A stretch of 64,000 bases of DNA from Paenibacillus sabuli (GCF_014705605.1 NZ_JACXIZ010000024.1:45369-109368); one strand, 5' to 3'. Numbered from the stretch's first letter, positions 1 to 9,302 are shown. A program made the numbers and translations. Notes: generated by a model not told the origin, from the sequence alone.

Positions 1-45
1 CGCGTACGATTTCGAATTCCGACAGGGGGGATGAGACGTGTATAA
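1..45 (+). CDS. C-terminus of a sensor histidine kinase (partial)
   Basis: Only the last 14 codons are inside the window. The frame ends in RVRFRIPTGGMRRV, with the stop at 43-45, and overlaps the start of the following response regulator by 8 bp. The RxRFRIP stretch resembles the last beta strand of a HATPase domain. The position just before a YesN-type regulator is where a YesM-type kinase normally sits. The identity is an inference from a very short piece. Confidence 0.45.
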   Translation, partial: RVRFRIPTGGMRRV

Positions 46-937
46 GGTCATGATCGTCGACGACGAGCCGCTCATTCGCGAGGGCCTGCGATCGATTGTC
101 GACTGGGAGCAGCTCGGCTATCGTGTGGCGGCGACCGCGGACAACGGCAACCGGGCGCTGGAGCTGTACGATCGGCATGCGCCCGATCTGATGATCGTCG
201 ACATTCGCATGCCGGGGATGAACGGGCTGGAGCTGATCGGACGCATCCGCAAGCTCGACCCGCAGGTGCAGCTGATGATCCTGAGCGGCCACGCCGAGTT
301 CGCCTATGCGCAGAAGGCGATCGCACATCGTACCTGCGGCTACCTGCTGAAGCCGATCGACGAGGATGAGCTCGCGCTCATGCTGAAGCGGCTGCGGCGC
401 GAGCTGGACGGCCGGGCGCGGCCCGATTCGTATCGAGAAGACGCCGGTCAGGCGCAGCTCGATCTACACCGAGGCGAAGCCTTCCGGGCGCGGCCGGAGC
501 TACATGGCAGAGACGCATTCACATCGTATGCGCCGGAGGGCGCGCCGCCTCCTGCACCGCAGCTGAGCATCGACTCGCCGATCACGGCGGCTGACGGGCT
601 GCCGGAGGCGAGGAGGCCGGAGGGGCGCGAGCTGATCGCCCGGGTCAAGGCGCGGATCGAGCGTGAGTATCGGGACAATCTGCGGCTGGAGACGCTGGCG
701 GCGGACTTCCACTACTCCAGCTCGCATCTGGGACGGTTGTTTCGCAAGGAGACCGGCGATTACTTCAATACCTACCTCGACAAGGTGCGAATCGAACAGG
801 CGAAGCGGCTGCTCAAGCACGGCTGGAAGGTGTACGAGGTGGCGGAGCGGGTCGGTTACCCGAACGTCGATTATTTCCATGGCAAGTTCCGCAAATATGT
901 CGGCATTCCGCCCGGCGAGTTCCGCAAGGAAGAATAG
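38..937 (+). CDS. AraC-type response regulator (YesN-like)
   Basis: This 299-aa two-component regulator has an N-terminal receiver domain (about 3-120; acidic pair D8/D9 and phospho-acceptor D55 in VDIRMPG) and a C-terminal AraC double helix-turn-helix (about 205-295, ending in a GIPPGEFRK motif). The middle (about 125-200) is a shortened, low-complexity linker. The start is a GTG preceded by a purine-rich stretch, overlapping the upstream kinase end. It probably activates the sugar ABC importer that follows, as YesN-type regulators usually act on adjacent LplABC-like transporters. Confidence 0.92.
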   Translation: MYKVMIVDDEPLIREGLRSIVDWEQLGYRVAATADNGNRALELYDRHAPDLMIVDIRMPGMNGLELIGRIRKLDPQVQLMILSGHAEFAYAQKAIAHRTCGYLLKPIDEDELALMLKRLRRELDGRARPDSYREDAGQAQLDLHRGEAFRARPELHGRDAFTSYAPEGAPPPAPQLSIDSPITAADGLPEARRPEGRELIARVKARIEREYRDNLRLETLAADFHYSSSHLGRLFRKETGDYFNTYLDKVRIEQAKRLLKHGWKVYEVAERVGYPNVDYFHGKFRKYVGIPPGEFRKEE

Positions 938-949
938 GCATGCATTTGG

Positions 950-982
950 CGCCCCCGTCCTCGGATTTTGGGGGTGTTTTTG
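950..982 (+). terminator. Rho-independent terminator after the response regulator
   Basis: A 7-bp stem (CGCCCCC at 950-956 with GGGGGTG at 970-976, one G-T pair) is followed by five T residues. It lies directly after the regulator stop codon and separates it from the transporter operon. Confidence 0.6.
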
Positions 983-1090
983 TCTGATTATGAAGGTAAT
1001 AGATGCCGAATCTACCCGGTATTGCCGAAGACCGGAGCGTAGTACGATGAAGATGTCGCAAGCGAACAGAAAGAAAAAGGAGGGGGCGCA

Positions 1091-2050
1091 TTGAAATCGG
1101 ATACAGCGCCGTACGGGGCGCCGACATCCGCCGCGCGCGCAGGACGATTCTGGCGCAATGCGGCACGCAGCAAGTACCTGTACGCCATGTCGCTGCCGTT
1201 TGTGGCATGGGTGTTCGTGTTTAATTATTTGCCCCTGTGGGGCTGGACGATGGCGTTCCAGAATTTCCGTCCAGGACGCGGCCTTTTCGATCAGGAGTGG
1301 GCCGGTCTGACGCATTTTCGCATGCTGCTGCAGGACGATATGTTCTACCTCGTGCTGCGCAATACGCTGGCGATGAGCCTGATGGGCCTGATCGCCGGCT
1401 TCACGGTGCCGATTGTATTCGCCGTGCTGCTCAACGAGGTGCGCAATATCGTCTTCAAGCGCTTCGTGCAAACGGTTTCGTACTTGCCGCACTTCGTCTC
1501 CTGGGTCGTCGTGGCCGGTCTCGTCACGAAGATGCTGTCCACCCAGAACGGCATCGTCAACGACGTCCTGCTATGGACGGGCCTCATCCACGAGCCGGTG
1601 CAATTCATGGCCAAGGGCGAATGGTTCTGGGGCATCGTCACCGCAGCCGACGTGTGGAAGGAGACCGGCTGGAACACGATCATCTATCTCGCTGCGATCG
1701 CCGGCATCGGGCCCGAGCTGTACGAGGCGGCGCGTGTCGACGGCGCCAGCCGGGTGCGTCAGATCTGGCACATCACGCTGCCGGGCATCCGGACGACGAT
1801 TATCATCTTGCTCATCATGTCGATCGGTCATCTGATCAGCATCGGCTTCGAGAAGCAGTTCCTGCTCGGCAACAATCTGGTGCGCGAATATTCCCAAGTG
1901 CTGGATTTGTATGCGCTTAACTACGGGCTTGGCATGGGGCGGTTCTCGTTCGGCACGGCGATCAACATGTTCAACTCGCTCGTCAGCGTCATCCTGCTGC
2001 TCGTCGCCAACGGCTTGTTCAAACGCTTCACCAACGAAAGCATCATGTAA
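1091..2050 (+). CDS. Sugar ABC transporter permease (LplB-like)
   Basis: This 319-aa integral membrane protein belongs to the binding-protein-dependent transport permease family. It has about six membrane segments; the cytoplasmic EAA loop is visible as YEAARVDGASRVRQIWHITLPG (about 210-230), which contacts the ATPase. The start is TTG at 1091, placed by the strong AAAAAGGAGGGGG site just upstream. It is followed after 15 bp by the second permease and then the binding protein. No ATPase is encoded here, which is normal for this type; a shared MsmK-like ATPase elsewhere would energise it. Confidence 0.92.
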   Translation: MKSDTAPYGAPTSAARAGRFWRNAARSKYLYAMSLPFVAWVFVFNYLPLWGWTMAFQNFRPGRGLFDQEWAGLTHFRMLLQDDMFYLVLRNTLAMSLMGLIAGFTVPIVFAVLLNEVRNIVFKRFVQTVSYLPHFVSWVVVAGLVTKMLSTQNGIVNDVLLWTGLIHEPVQFMAKGEWFWGIVTAADVWKETGWNTIIYLAAIAGIGPELYEAARVDGASRVRQIWHITLPGIRTTIIILLIMSIGHLISIGFEKQFLLGNNLVREYSQVLDLYALNYGLGMGRFSFGTAINMFNSLVSVILLLVANGLFKRFTNESIM

Positions 2051-2065
2051 AGGAGGGCGGCATCC

Positions 2066-2971
2066 GTGTCCACGCAAGCTTCGCTGTCTCGCAGACCGCC
2101 CGGCGACCGGGTATTCGACCTCTTCGTCACCGTTGCCATGCTCTTCGTCACGGTGGTGACGCTCTATCCGTTCCTGAATGTGCTGGCGATTTCGTTCAAC
2201 GATTCGACCGACAGCGTACGCGGCGGACTGACCGTCTATCCACGCGAGTTCACGCTGGAGAATTACAAGGTCATTTTTGCTTATGAGACGCTGGTGACGG
2301 GCTTCCGCAATTCGGTGCTGCGCACCGTGATCGGCACGGTCATCGGCATCGCCAGCGCTTCGATGCTCGCCTTTGCGCTGAGCCGCAGAGACTTTCAGGG
2401 CCGCCGCTTCATCTCGTTCTATCTGGCGCTCACGATGTACGTATCGGGCGGCTTGATTCCGATCTACATCCTGATCCGCGACCTGGGCCTGCTCAATACG
2501 TTCGCGGTCTATATCTTGCCGGGCGTCGTGACGGCCTTCAATGTCTTCGTCATCCGCTCCTTCATGGACGGACTGCCCGAGGCGCTGCAGGAGTCGGCCA
2601 AGCTGGACGGCGCCAACGATTTCGTCATCTTCTGGAGGATCATCCTGCCGCTGTGCAAGCCCGCGCTGGCGACGATCGCGCTCTTCCTGGCGGTCGGGCA
2701 GTGGAACTCGTGGTTCGACACGTATCTGTATAATGCCTCCAAGGAGGCGCTGACAACGCTGCAGTACGAGCTCATGAAGGTGCTGCAGAGCACCGACCGC
2801 GGCATGTCCGACTATCGCGGGCAGAACATGAACGAGGTGATGAATCAGGTCTCGCCGGAGTCGGTGAAGATGGCGATCACGATGGTCGTGACCGTGCCGA
2901 TCCTGGCCGTCTACCCGTTCCTGCAGAAGTACTTCGTGAAGGGCATGACGCTCGGCGCAGTCAAAAGTTAA
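2066..2971 (+). CDS. Carbohydrate ABC transporter permease (YtcP-like)
   Basis: This 301-aa second permease has six predicted membrane segments and the EAA loop ALQESAKLDGANDFVIFWRI (about 175-195). It ends in the typical KYFVKGMTLGAVKS motif of the LplC/YtcP branch. It pairs with the upstream permease to form the channel. A GTG start at 2066 follows AAAGGAGGGCGG. The probable substrate is an oligosaccharide or polysaccharide-derived sugar, which cannot be named from sequence. Confidence 0.92.
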   Translation: MSTQASLSRRPPGDRVFDLFVTVAMLFVTVVTLYPFLNVLAISFNDSTDSVRGGLTVYPREFTLENYKVIFAYETLVTGFRNSVLRTVIGTVIGIASASMLAFALSRRDFQGRRFISFYLALTMYVSGGLIPIYILIRDLGLLNTFAVYILPGVVTAFNVFVIRSFMDGLPEALQESAKLDGANDFVIFWRIILPLCKPALATIALFLAVGQWNSWFDTYLYNASKEALTTLQYELMKVLQSTDRGMSDYRGQNMNEVMNQVSPESVKMAITMVVTVPILAVYPFLQKYFVKGMTLGAVKS

Positions 2972-3056
2972 CAGCGGTATCAGCAGGGGAGCCTGTTCAT
3001 ACGATAGCCAGCCATTCGCTTCATTATCACAATCACCACCTGAGGGGGATACGCGC

Positions 3057-4808
3057 ATGCGTAACAAAAAATGGATCCAGCCGGCCGTAGCCGTCGTGCT
3101 GCTGACCGGTCTGCTGGCCGGCTGCAGCGGCGGCAACGGCGGCAACGACAACGCCGGCAATGCCGCATCGAACGGCAGTGCGAACAACGGCGACACGGCG
3201 AATAACGGGGGCGCAAACAGCGGCGAGGCGGGCGGCGACGAGCTCGAGCCGATCACGCTGACATTCTACGGCTCGGACTCCAGTCCGAACTGGCAAAAGA
3301 TGCAGGATGCCGCCGGACGCGCCATCACCGCCGCTACGGGCGTCACGCTCGATGCCGAATTCGCGGTAGGCGACTCGACGCAAAAAATCGCCCTGATCGC
3401 CGCCAGCGGCGAATATCCCGATCTGATCAGCCCCAAGGGCGAGCTGAGCAAACTCGTCGACGCCGGGGCGATGCTCGATCTGACCGACTTGATCGAAGAG
3501 CACGCGCCGAATATCAAAAAACTGTTCGGCGATCAAATGAGCCGGCTGCGCTACAGCACGGACGACCCGTCGATCTACGTCATCCCGACCTATGCCGAGG
3601 TCGGCGGCGGGCTGCTCGACGCCGGCGGCGGCTTCGGCTTGCAGCACCGGGTGGTGAAGGAGCTGGGCTATCCCGAGATCCGGACGGTCGAGGACTTCGA
3701 GAATGCAATCCGCATGTATCTGGAGAAGCACCCGGTCGACGAGAACGGCAATCCGAATATCGGCCTGACGCTCGACTCGGACGACTGGCGCACGTACATC
3801 ACCGTGACGAATCCGGCGTTCTTCACGACCGGCGCTCCGGATGACGGCGAGTACCACATCGACATCGACACGCTCGAGGTGACGTACCATTTCCGCCGCG
3901 ACGTGGAGAAGGAATACTTCCGCTGGCTCAATCACATGAATGCGGAGGGGCTGCTGGACAAGGAGAGCTTCGTGCAGAAGACCGACCAGTACAAGGCCAA
4001 GATCGCCTCCGGCCGCGTGCTCGGCCTGATCGACCAGGGCTGGGGATACGCCGACGGCGAGAATGCGCTCAAGACCGAGGGCAAGATGGACTATACCTAC
4101 GGGCATTATCCGGTCACGCTCAGAGAAGAATTCAAGGAAACGTCGTTCTGGCCGACGGGCTTCAGCCCGGGATGGGGCGTAGGCATCACGACCGGCGCCG
4201 AGGACCCGGTGCGCGCGATCCAATTCCTCGACTTCCTCGCCTCTGACGAAGGCCAGATCCTGGACAACTGGGGCGTGGAAGGCGAACAATACGTGATCGA
4301 GGACGGGAAGCGCGTCGTGCCGCAAGAAGTGCAGGAGTTCGCCAAGAACGATCCGACCGGCTTCCAGAAGGAGAGCGGCATCGGATTCTATCACAACATG
4401 GGCGGCCACTACGGCGACGGCGTGAAGGATGAGACGGACAATTATTACACCAAGAACTTCCCCGAGCAGATCGTCGAGGGCTACACCGATGCCGAGAAGG
4501 AGACGCTCGCCGCGTATGATGCGACGGTGTGGAAGGATCTGTTCCCGTCGGAGAAGGAATTCCCGGTGCGTCCGTGGGGCGCGGCGTGGAACATTACCGT
4601 GCCGGCGACGAGCGAGACCAATATCCTGGCTGAGAAGATGAAGGAGATCACCTGGAAACGGGTGCCGGAGGCGATCCTCGCCGATCCGGCCGACTTCGAC
4701 CGCATCTGGGACGCCTACATGGCCGATCTGGAGAAGGCCGGCGTCGAGCGCATGGAGGACGGCTACGAGGCGCTCGTCAAGGAGCGCGTGGAGCTGTGGT
4801 CGGACTAA
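3057..4808 (+). CDS. Extracellular solute-binding lipoprotein (LplA-like)
   Basis: This 583-aa lipoprotein has a signal peptide with lipobox LLAGC (lipid-modified C23), a Gly/Asn/Ala-rich flexible linker (about 24-60), then a large two-lobed binding domain (ITLTFYGSDSSPNWQKM onward). The long family-1 type binding protein is usual for Paenibacillus importers paired with LplB/YtcP permeases. The ATG follows TGAGGGGG. It captures the sugar outside the cell and delivers it to the two permeases just upstream. Confidence 0.92.
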   Translation: MRNKKWIQPAVAVVLLTGLLAGCSGGNGGNDNAGNAASNGSANNGDTANNGGANSGEAGGDELEPITLTFYGSDSSPNWQKMQDAAGRAITAATGVTLDAEFAVGDSTQKIALIAASGEYPDLISPKGELSKLVDAGAMLDLTDLIEEHAPNIKKLFGDQMSRLRYSTDDPSIYVIPTYAEVGGGLLDAGGGFGLQHRVVKELGYPEIRTVEDFENAIRMYLEKHPVDENGNPNIGLTLDSDDWRTYITVTNPAFFTTGAPDDGEYHIDIDTLEVTYHFRRDVEKEYFRWLNHMNAEGLLDKESFVQKTDQYKAKIASGRVLGLIDQGWGYADGENALKTEGKMDYTYGHYPVTLREEFKETSFWPTGFSPGWGVGITTGAEDPVRAIQFLDFLASDEGQILDNWGVEGEQYVIEDGKRVVPQEVQEFAKNDPTGFQKESGIGFYHNMGGHYGDGVKDETDNYYTKNFPEQIVEGYTDAEKETLAAYDATVWKDLFPSEKEFPVRPWGAAWNITVPATSETNILAEKMKEITWKRVPEAILADPADFDRIWDAYMADLEKAGVERMEDGYEALVKERVELWSD

Positions 4809-4889
4809 TGGCTCGCTGCGCTTGATCGTATGGTGCACTGGTCCGAAAAGTAGGGTGAAAAAGTAGGGCCGCCGTGCCCGAAATGCGTT

Positions 4890-4930
4890 CCGAAGGGCCG
4901 CCTGTTGCATTTGCGCAGGCGGCCCTTCGG
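4890..4930 (+). terminator. Strong hairpin after the sugar importer
   Basis: There is a perfect 15-bp inverted repeat (4890-4904 with 4916-4930) around an 11-base loop. The T-tract is poor (TGTGTT). A TATGAT -10-like element (4936-4941) starts directly after it, so the hairpin probably ends the transporter transcript just before a promoter for the next gene. Confidence 0.6.
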
Positions 4931-4974
4931 TGTGTTATGATGTGGGAAACAGGCGGCAAAGGGCGGTGAGCATC

Positions 4975-5478
4975 GTGGACGTGAAAATCGTGCTGTTCGA
5001 CGGCGTATGCAACTTCTGCAATAGCAGCGTGCAATTCGTGCTGAAGCGCGACCCCGAGGGGCGCTTTCGCTACGCGCCGCTGCAGAGCGAGCCGGGCGCG
5101 CGCCTGCTGCGGGAGCACGGCATCTCCGGCATCGACAGCTTCGTGCTGATCGAGGGCGGTCGCGCCTATGTCAAGTCCGAAGCCGCGCTGCGAGTATGCC
5201 GCAGTCTGCCCGGCCTCTGGAAGCTGCTGGCGCTGCTGCGGATCGTGCCGCGTCCGCTGCGCGACGCCGTCTACGACGCGATCGCCCGCCGCCGCGACCG
5301 CTGGTTCGGCGCCCGCGCCTCCTGCATGCTGCCGACGCCGGAGCAGCGCGGCCGGTTCCTGGAGGGGGCGGACCGCATGGCGGATCGAATGGAGGCTCGC
5401 ATAGCGGCTCGCCCGGTCTCCTCCGCCGCGGCGCGCGCTGCGGAGACTGGCAGCGGCGACGCTAGGAGGGGCGGCTAG
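4975..5478 (+). CDS. DCC-family (DUF393) thiol-disulfide oxidoreductase-like protein
   Basis: This roughly 167-aa protein has the family hallmark FDGVCNFCNSS near its N-terminus (DxxCxxC) and the usual FVLKRDPEGRFRYAPLQS and YxxIARRRDRWFG segments, resembling YuxK. The GTG at 4975 is preferred because GGTGAG lies 5 bp upstream; GTG at 4966 or 4981 are alternatives. The last ~40 residues are Ala/Arg-rich and family-atypical. Its role is poorly known; the CxxC suggests a redox function. The gene ends convergently with the SDR gene, overlapping it by 4 bp. Confidence 0.85.
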   Translation: MDVKIVLFDGVCNFCNSSVQFVLKRDPEGRFRYAPLQSEPGARLLREHGISGIDSFVLIEGGRAYVKSEAALRVCRSLPGLWKLLALLRIVPRPLRDAVYDAIARRRDRWFGARASCMLPTPEQRGRFLEGADRMADRMEARIAARPVSSAAARAAETGSGDARRGG

Positions 5479-6047
5479 CCGTTGATGATCTCGCCGCCGT
5501 TGACGCGGACGCCCTCGGCGGCCTTGTTGACGGCCAGCGAGCGCGTGAAGGCGACGATGGCGCCTTTGGTCGACGAATAGTCGAGCAGATTGGCGCTGCC
5601 GCGGTAGGCCGTCACCGACGTCGTATTGATGATCGAAGCGCCCTGCTGCAGATGCGGCAGGGCCGCTTTGGCGAGATGGAACATGCCGAATACGTTGGTC
5701 TGAAAGGTGCGCACGAGCTGCTCGGCGCTGATGTCCTCGAGCTTGTCCTGCGGATGCTGCTCCGCCGCGTTGTTGACGACGATGTCGAGCCCGCCTAAGG
5801 CGGCTACGGTGTCCTGAACGACCTTGCCGCAGAATGCTTCGTCGCCGATGTCGCCGGCGATCAGCAGGCAGCGCGGCCCGTTCGGCGCACTGGCCTGTGC
5901 GCCGCTCTGCTCGACGAGTCGCTTCGTCTCGGCGGCGGCGTCGTGCTCGTCCAGGTAGACGATGGCTACGCTGGCACCTTCCTTGGCGTAGGCGATTGCT
6001 ACGGCGCGGCCGATGCCGCTGTCGCCGCCGGTGATGATCGCCCTCAT
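5475..6047 (-). pseudogene. Short-chain dehydrogenase (YhxC-like) with an internal deletion
   Basis: The product is 190 aa, whereas this branch is normally about 250-290 aa. The cofactor site TGGDSGIG, the NNAAEQHP motif and the catalytic Y-x-x-x-K (DYSSTKGA) are present. After AAEGVRVN the sequence runs directly into NGGEIING. In the family, VRVN is followed by an AVAPGPIWTPL-type loop, and NGGxxxNG is the extreme C-terminus, so the intervening ~55-60 residues (substrate loop and last strands) look excised in frame. The ATG at 6047 was chosen because it directly precedes the Rossmann strand. Catalysis is doubtful. Confidence 0.7.
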
Positions 6048-6215
6048 GCTGCCATCGTGATGCACTGGGCCCACCCTCGCGCCGCCCACACGAAGGCCCC
6101 GCCCTCACCCTCGCGCCGTCCCTTGCGCTGCCTGCGCCCCGCCCGCGCCCGCCTCCCGGCGCCATCACGCCGCCAGCACCGCCACGCAACGCAAAGCCTT
6201 GGCGGCGTTATGGGT

Positions 6216-7166
6216 TCAGAACATGCTCCATTCATGTGCCTGCGACAAGCGTTCGAGCAGATGGACGCCGGCCGTGCTGTTGCCTTTGCGGTTGAGGGCG
6301 GGCCCGATCACCCCGATGCCGTAGCGGCCGGGCACGAGCGCGAGGATGCCGCCGGCGACGCCGCTCTTGGCGGGGATGCCGGCCTGGATCGCGAACTCGC
6401 CGGAGGCGTTGTACATGCCGCAAGAGCTCATGAACGTCTTGGCAATCTGCACGTAGCGCCGCGGCACGAGCTGGGCGCCGCTGTCCGGGTCGATGCCGCC
6501 CGAGGCGAGCACGAGCGCCATCCGCGCCAGGTCCGCGCAGGTCGCTTCGATGGCGCAATGGCGGAAGTAGACATCCAGCAGCTCCTCGACGTCGGTGCTC
6601 GGGTCGAGCACGTCGTTGTCCATCAGGAAATACGCCAGCGAGCGATTGCGATGGGCCGTGCGTTTCTCCGAGAGATAGACGCTTTCGTTGCACGTCAGAT
6701 CCGAGCCGCCTGCCAGCGTGCGAAAAAACGCGGCGATGCGCGCGCTCTTGGCCTCGGGCGTATCGCCGTGAATCAGAGCAGTGACCGCGATGGCGCCGGC
6801 GTTGATGAGCGGATTGAACGGCTTGCCGGGCTCGACGAGCTCGAGCTTCAGCATGGAATTGAAATCGTCGCCGCTCGGCTCCATGCCGACGCGGGCGAAT
6901 ACGCCGTCTTCGCCGTTGTCCATCAAGGCGAGCAGCAGCGTGAACACCTTGGAGATGCTCTGCATGGTGAACGAGAGCCCGCAGTCGCCGCTGCTGACCG
7001 TGCGGCCCTCCAGATCGCAGATCGTGATGCCCAGCGCTTCGGCCGGGGCGCTGGCCAGCTCGGGGATGTATCGGGGCACGGCGCCGAAGGCCGCATGCCG
7101 GCGGCTGGCCTGCACGAGCTCGTCGAGCTGTTCTTCGATGATTTGCCATTGCGATTTCATAGACAT
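6216..7166 (-). CDS. glsA: Glutaminase A
   Basis: This 316-aa serine-dependent beta-lactamase-fold glutaminase hydrolyses L-glutamine to glutamate and ammonia. Visible motifs include the catalytic S-x-x-K in FTMQSISKVF (about 65-72), PFNPLINAGAI, CNESVYLSEK and the C-terminal GRYGIGVIGPALNRKGNS. Length matches the family (~310 aa). The ATG at 7166 follows AAGGAAGG; a second in-frame ATG lies two codons on. It stands alone, divergent from the TPR gene. Confidence 0.95.
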   Translation of the reverse strand: MSMKSQWQIIEEQLDELVQASRRHAAFGAVPRYIPELASAPAEALGITICDLEGRTVSSGDCGLSFTMQSISKVFTLLLALMDNGEDGVFARVGMEPSGDDFNSMLKLELVEPGKPFNPLINAGAIAVTALIHGDTPEAKSARIAAFFRTLAGGSDLTCNESVYLSEKRTAHRNRSLAYFLMDNDVLDPSTDVEELLDVYFRHCAIEATCADLARMALVLASGGIDPDSGAQLVPRRYVQIAKTFMSSCGMYNASGEFAIQAGIPAKSGVAGGILALVPGRYGIGVIGPALNRKGNSTAGVHLLERLSQAHEWSMF

Positions 7167-7304
7167 CTTCCTTCCTTGGACAGCGATATGGCCTTATTTT
7201 ACGCTTTTGCGCCGCGCGCTTCCACTTCGGCAGAGGACGCGCGCAGCGAATTATGGTATGATAAAGAAACTTGCAAGAACCGGATCGGGGCTTAGGAGGA
7301 ATCA

Positions 7305-7976
7305 ATGGGAAAATTTTTGCTGTTTCCGTTGTTATGGTGGATATTCGGCAATCCGTTCATCGCGATCATCGTGCTGCTGGTCATCCTGTACATCATCGAC
7401 CGCCGCTATATCGGGCTCTCGCCCAGCCTGCTGCGCCCGCTGCGGCGCCGCCGGCAGCTGGCCCGGCTGAAGCAGCAGATCCTGCTCAATGCAAGCGACG
7501 TGAGCGCGCGTCTGGACGCGGCGCGGCTGCTGATCGAGCGCAAGCGATACCGCGAGGCGCAGGTCTATATGGACGAGATCGGCGAAGCGATGGCGCATTC
7601 GGCGGAGTATTGGGACGATCTCGGGACCGTGCAGCTGCACACCGGCCGTCCGCAAGAAGGCGAGGCATCGATTCGGCGCGCGCTGGCGCTCAATCCGCGC
7701 GTCAAGTACGGTCGGCCTTACCTGAGGCTGGCGGCGCACTATGCGAAGCAGGACCCGGATCGGGCGCTGGCGGCGCTGGACGAATTCCGGGAGATCCAGT
7801 CGTCCTCGTGCGAGGCCTACTACCGGATGGGCGAGCTGTACCGGCAGCTCGGACGCCGCGAGGAGGCGGCGCGCGCCTACGACGAAGCGGTCGAGCTGTA
7901 TCGCGCGCTGCCCAAGTACAAGCGGCGCCAGGAACGGAGATGGGCGCTGCGCAGCCGCTTGCGCAAGCTGGCGTGA
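7305..7976 (+). CDS. TPR-repeat membrane-anchored protein
   Basis: This 223-aa protein has an N-terminal hydrophobic segment (about 3-30) followed by a basic stretch (RPLRRRRQLARLKQQ) and then tetratricopeptide-like helical pairs through the C-terminus (for example AEYWDDLGTVQLHTGRPQEG and CEAYYRMGELYRQLGRREEA). It probably acts as a membrane-tethered protein-protein interaction scaffold on the cytoplasmic face. The ATG follows GAGGAATCA, and a TATGATAAAG -10-like box lies upstream at about 7256. No specific function can be assigned. Confidence 0.85.
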   Translation: MGKFLLFPLLWWIFGNPFIAIIVLLVILYIIDRRYIGLSPSLLRPLRRRRQLARLKQQILLNASDVSARLDAARLLIERKRYREAQVYMDEIGEAMAHSAEYWDDLGTVQLHTGRPQEGEASIRRALALNPRVKYGRPYLRLAAHYAKQDPDRALAALDEFREIQSSSCEAYYRMGELYRQLGRREEAARAYDEAVELYRALPKYKRRQERRWALRSRLRKLA

Positions 7977-8012
7977 AGCGCCCGCGAATCAACATCAGGG
8001 AGAGATGCATAG

Positions 8013-9098
8013 ATGATCCGCTATCGCACCCTGGCTGCGCTTGGCGCGGCCGTCCTTGTGCTGCTCGGGCTCAACAATGCATGGACGTACGCGATTGCGA
8101 GCCGCGCGCTGGAGCAGGGGCGGTCGCATGAGCTAGGCGCGGTCGCCCGGCAGCTGGAGCTGTCGATCGAACAAGCGCGCCAAGGCGCCGAGAAGCATCA
8201 GGATATGATCGGCCGGCAGCTGCGCACTGCGGCGATCGCGGCGCAATATGCGCTCGATCCCGACATCGAGATGGTGACCAACGAGCAGCTCGTGGAGCTC
8301 AGCGCCAAGCTAGGCGTGCTGCATATCACGCTGCTCAAGCGGACCAAGGACGATATCGTGCTGTACCGCTCGTCCGATCCGAAGCAGCTCGGCGTCAGCA
8401 CCAAATCTTGGGACCCGTGGCACGACGCATTCGTGCAATTGTTCGAACGGCGCGAGGTCACGATCGACTGGGGGCAGTCGCTGCCCAATTTTTGGACCGG
8501 CCCGTTCGAACTGGCGACCTCCGACACGAGCAAGGTGCGGAAGTGGGGCTACTACTACGACGGCTCGACCAACTACATCATCGATCCGTACGTGAGCTAT
8601 GATATTCAGGCCGAGTACGAGGCGCTGACCGGCGTCGACCGCATCATCGAGCAGACGATCGCCGGGCACGAGGGGCTGCGCGAGATCGCCGTCCTCAATC
8701 CGGCCACCTTCGAGAGCGGCGAAGTGATGACGCGCACCGAAGCGGGCGAAGAGCTGGGGCATATCACGACGCAGCCTGTGATCTACGGCAGCTATACGTA
8801 TACGAGCGCATTCGACGCGGAGCTGGTGCGCACGGTCTATACGGAAGGCGAGCCGGCCGAGGCGAGCATCGACGTCGGCGGCGAGAAGCTCCGCAAGACC
8901 TTCATCCCCGTCTCGATCGATCCTGTGGCCAGCATGGTTGACGCCGCGGGACAGCCGATCGACCGCTATATCCTGGCGCTTGTCACCGAGGAGGAGGCTG
9001 CCGCAGGCGGGCTCGGCGCGTGGTATGCGCTCGCCACCGCGGTGGTCGCGGCCCTTGCCGGCACCGCCGTTTATCTGGCTTTTCGCCAGCGTGCGTAA
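8013..9098 (+). CDS. Sensor-like membrane protein without an output domain
   Basis: This 361-aa protein has an N-terminal membrane segment (about 6-27), a large extracytoplasmic region (about 30-335) and a second membrane segment (about 338-357), ending five residues later (FRQRA). This is the topology of a Cache-type sensory module of chemoreceptors, kinases or cyclases, but no HAMP, kinase, GGDEF or MCP domain follows. The next 200 bases hold no continuation in another frame that I can see. It follows the TPR gene by 36 bp and could be co-transcribed. Either a stand-alone sensor or a truncated receptor. Confidence 0.75.
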   Translation: MIRYRTLAALGAAVLVLLGLNNAWTYAIASRALEQGRSHELGAVARQLELSIEQARQGAEKHQDMIGRQLRTAAIAAQYALDPDIEMVTNEQLVELSAKLGVLHITLLKRTKDDIVLYRSSDPKQLGVSTKSWDPWHDAFVQLFERREVTIDWGQSLPNFWTGPFELATSDTSKVRKWGYYYDGSTNYIIDPYVSYDIQAEYEALTGVDRIIEQTIAGHEGLREIAVLNPATFESGEVMTRTEAGEELGHITTQPVIYGSYTYTSAFDAELVRTVYTEGEPAEASIDVGGEKLRKTFIPVSIDPVASMVDAAGQPIDRYILALVTEEEAAAGGLGAWYALATAVVAALAGTAVYLAFRQRA

Positions 9099-9136
9099 CA
9101 CAGCGGTACAAAAGGAAAGCCGCCGTACACCACACC

Positions 9137-9165
9137 AGGACAGCTTTGAAGGCTGTCCTCTTTTG
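9137..9165 (+). terminator. Rho-independent terminator
   Basis: A perfect 8-bp stem (AGGACAGC at 9137-9144 with GCTGTCCT at 9152-9159), a seven-base loop and CTTTT follow the sensor-like gene. Confidence 0.65.
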
Positions 9166-9302
9166 CGTTCGGCCACTCCGGCCGGCTGGTGCGCTTCTCC
9201 CTTTCGGCAGCCGATTATTTGGCTTGCGGCTTCGGACTTGGCGTTCATGCCCCGGGATTGATATAATAATAAGATGCCTCAAAATGAACGGAGTGGGTCA
9301 AG

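Noticed and set aside
3033..4910. Long reverse-strand frame opposite the solute-binding protein gene
   Set aside because: The plus-strand frame has signal peptide, lipobox and family sequence; the reverse frame is His/Arg/Val-rich shadow coding.
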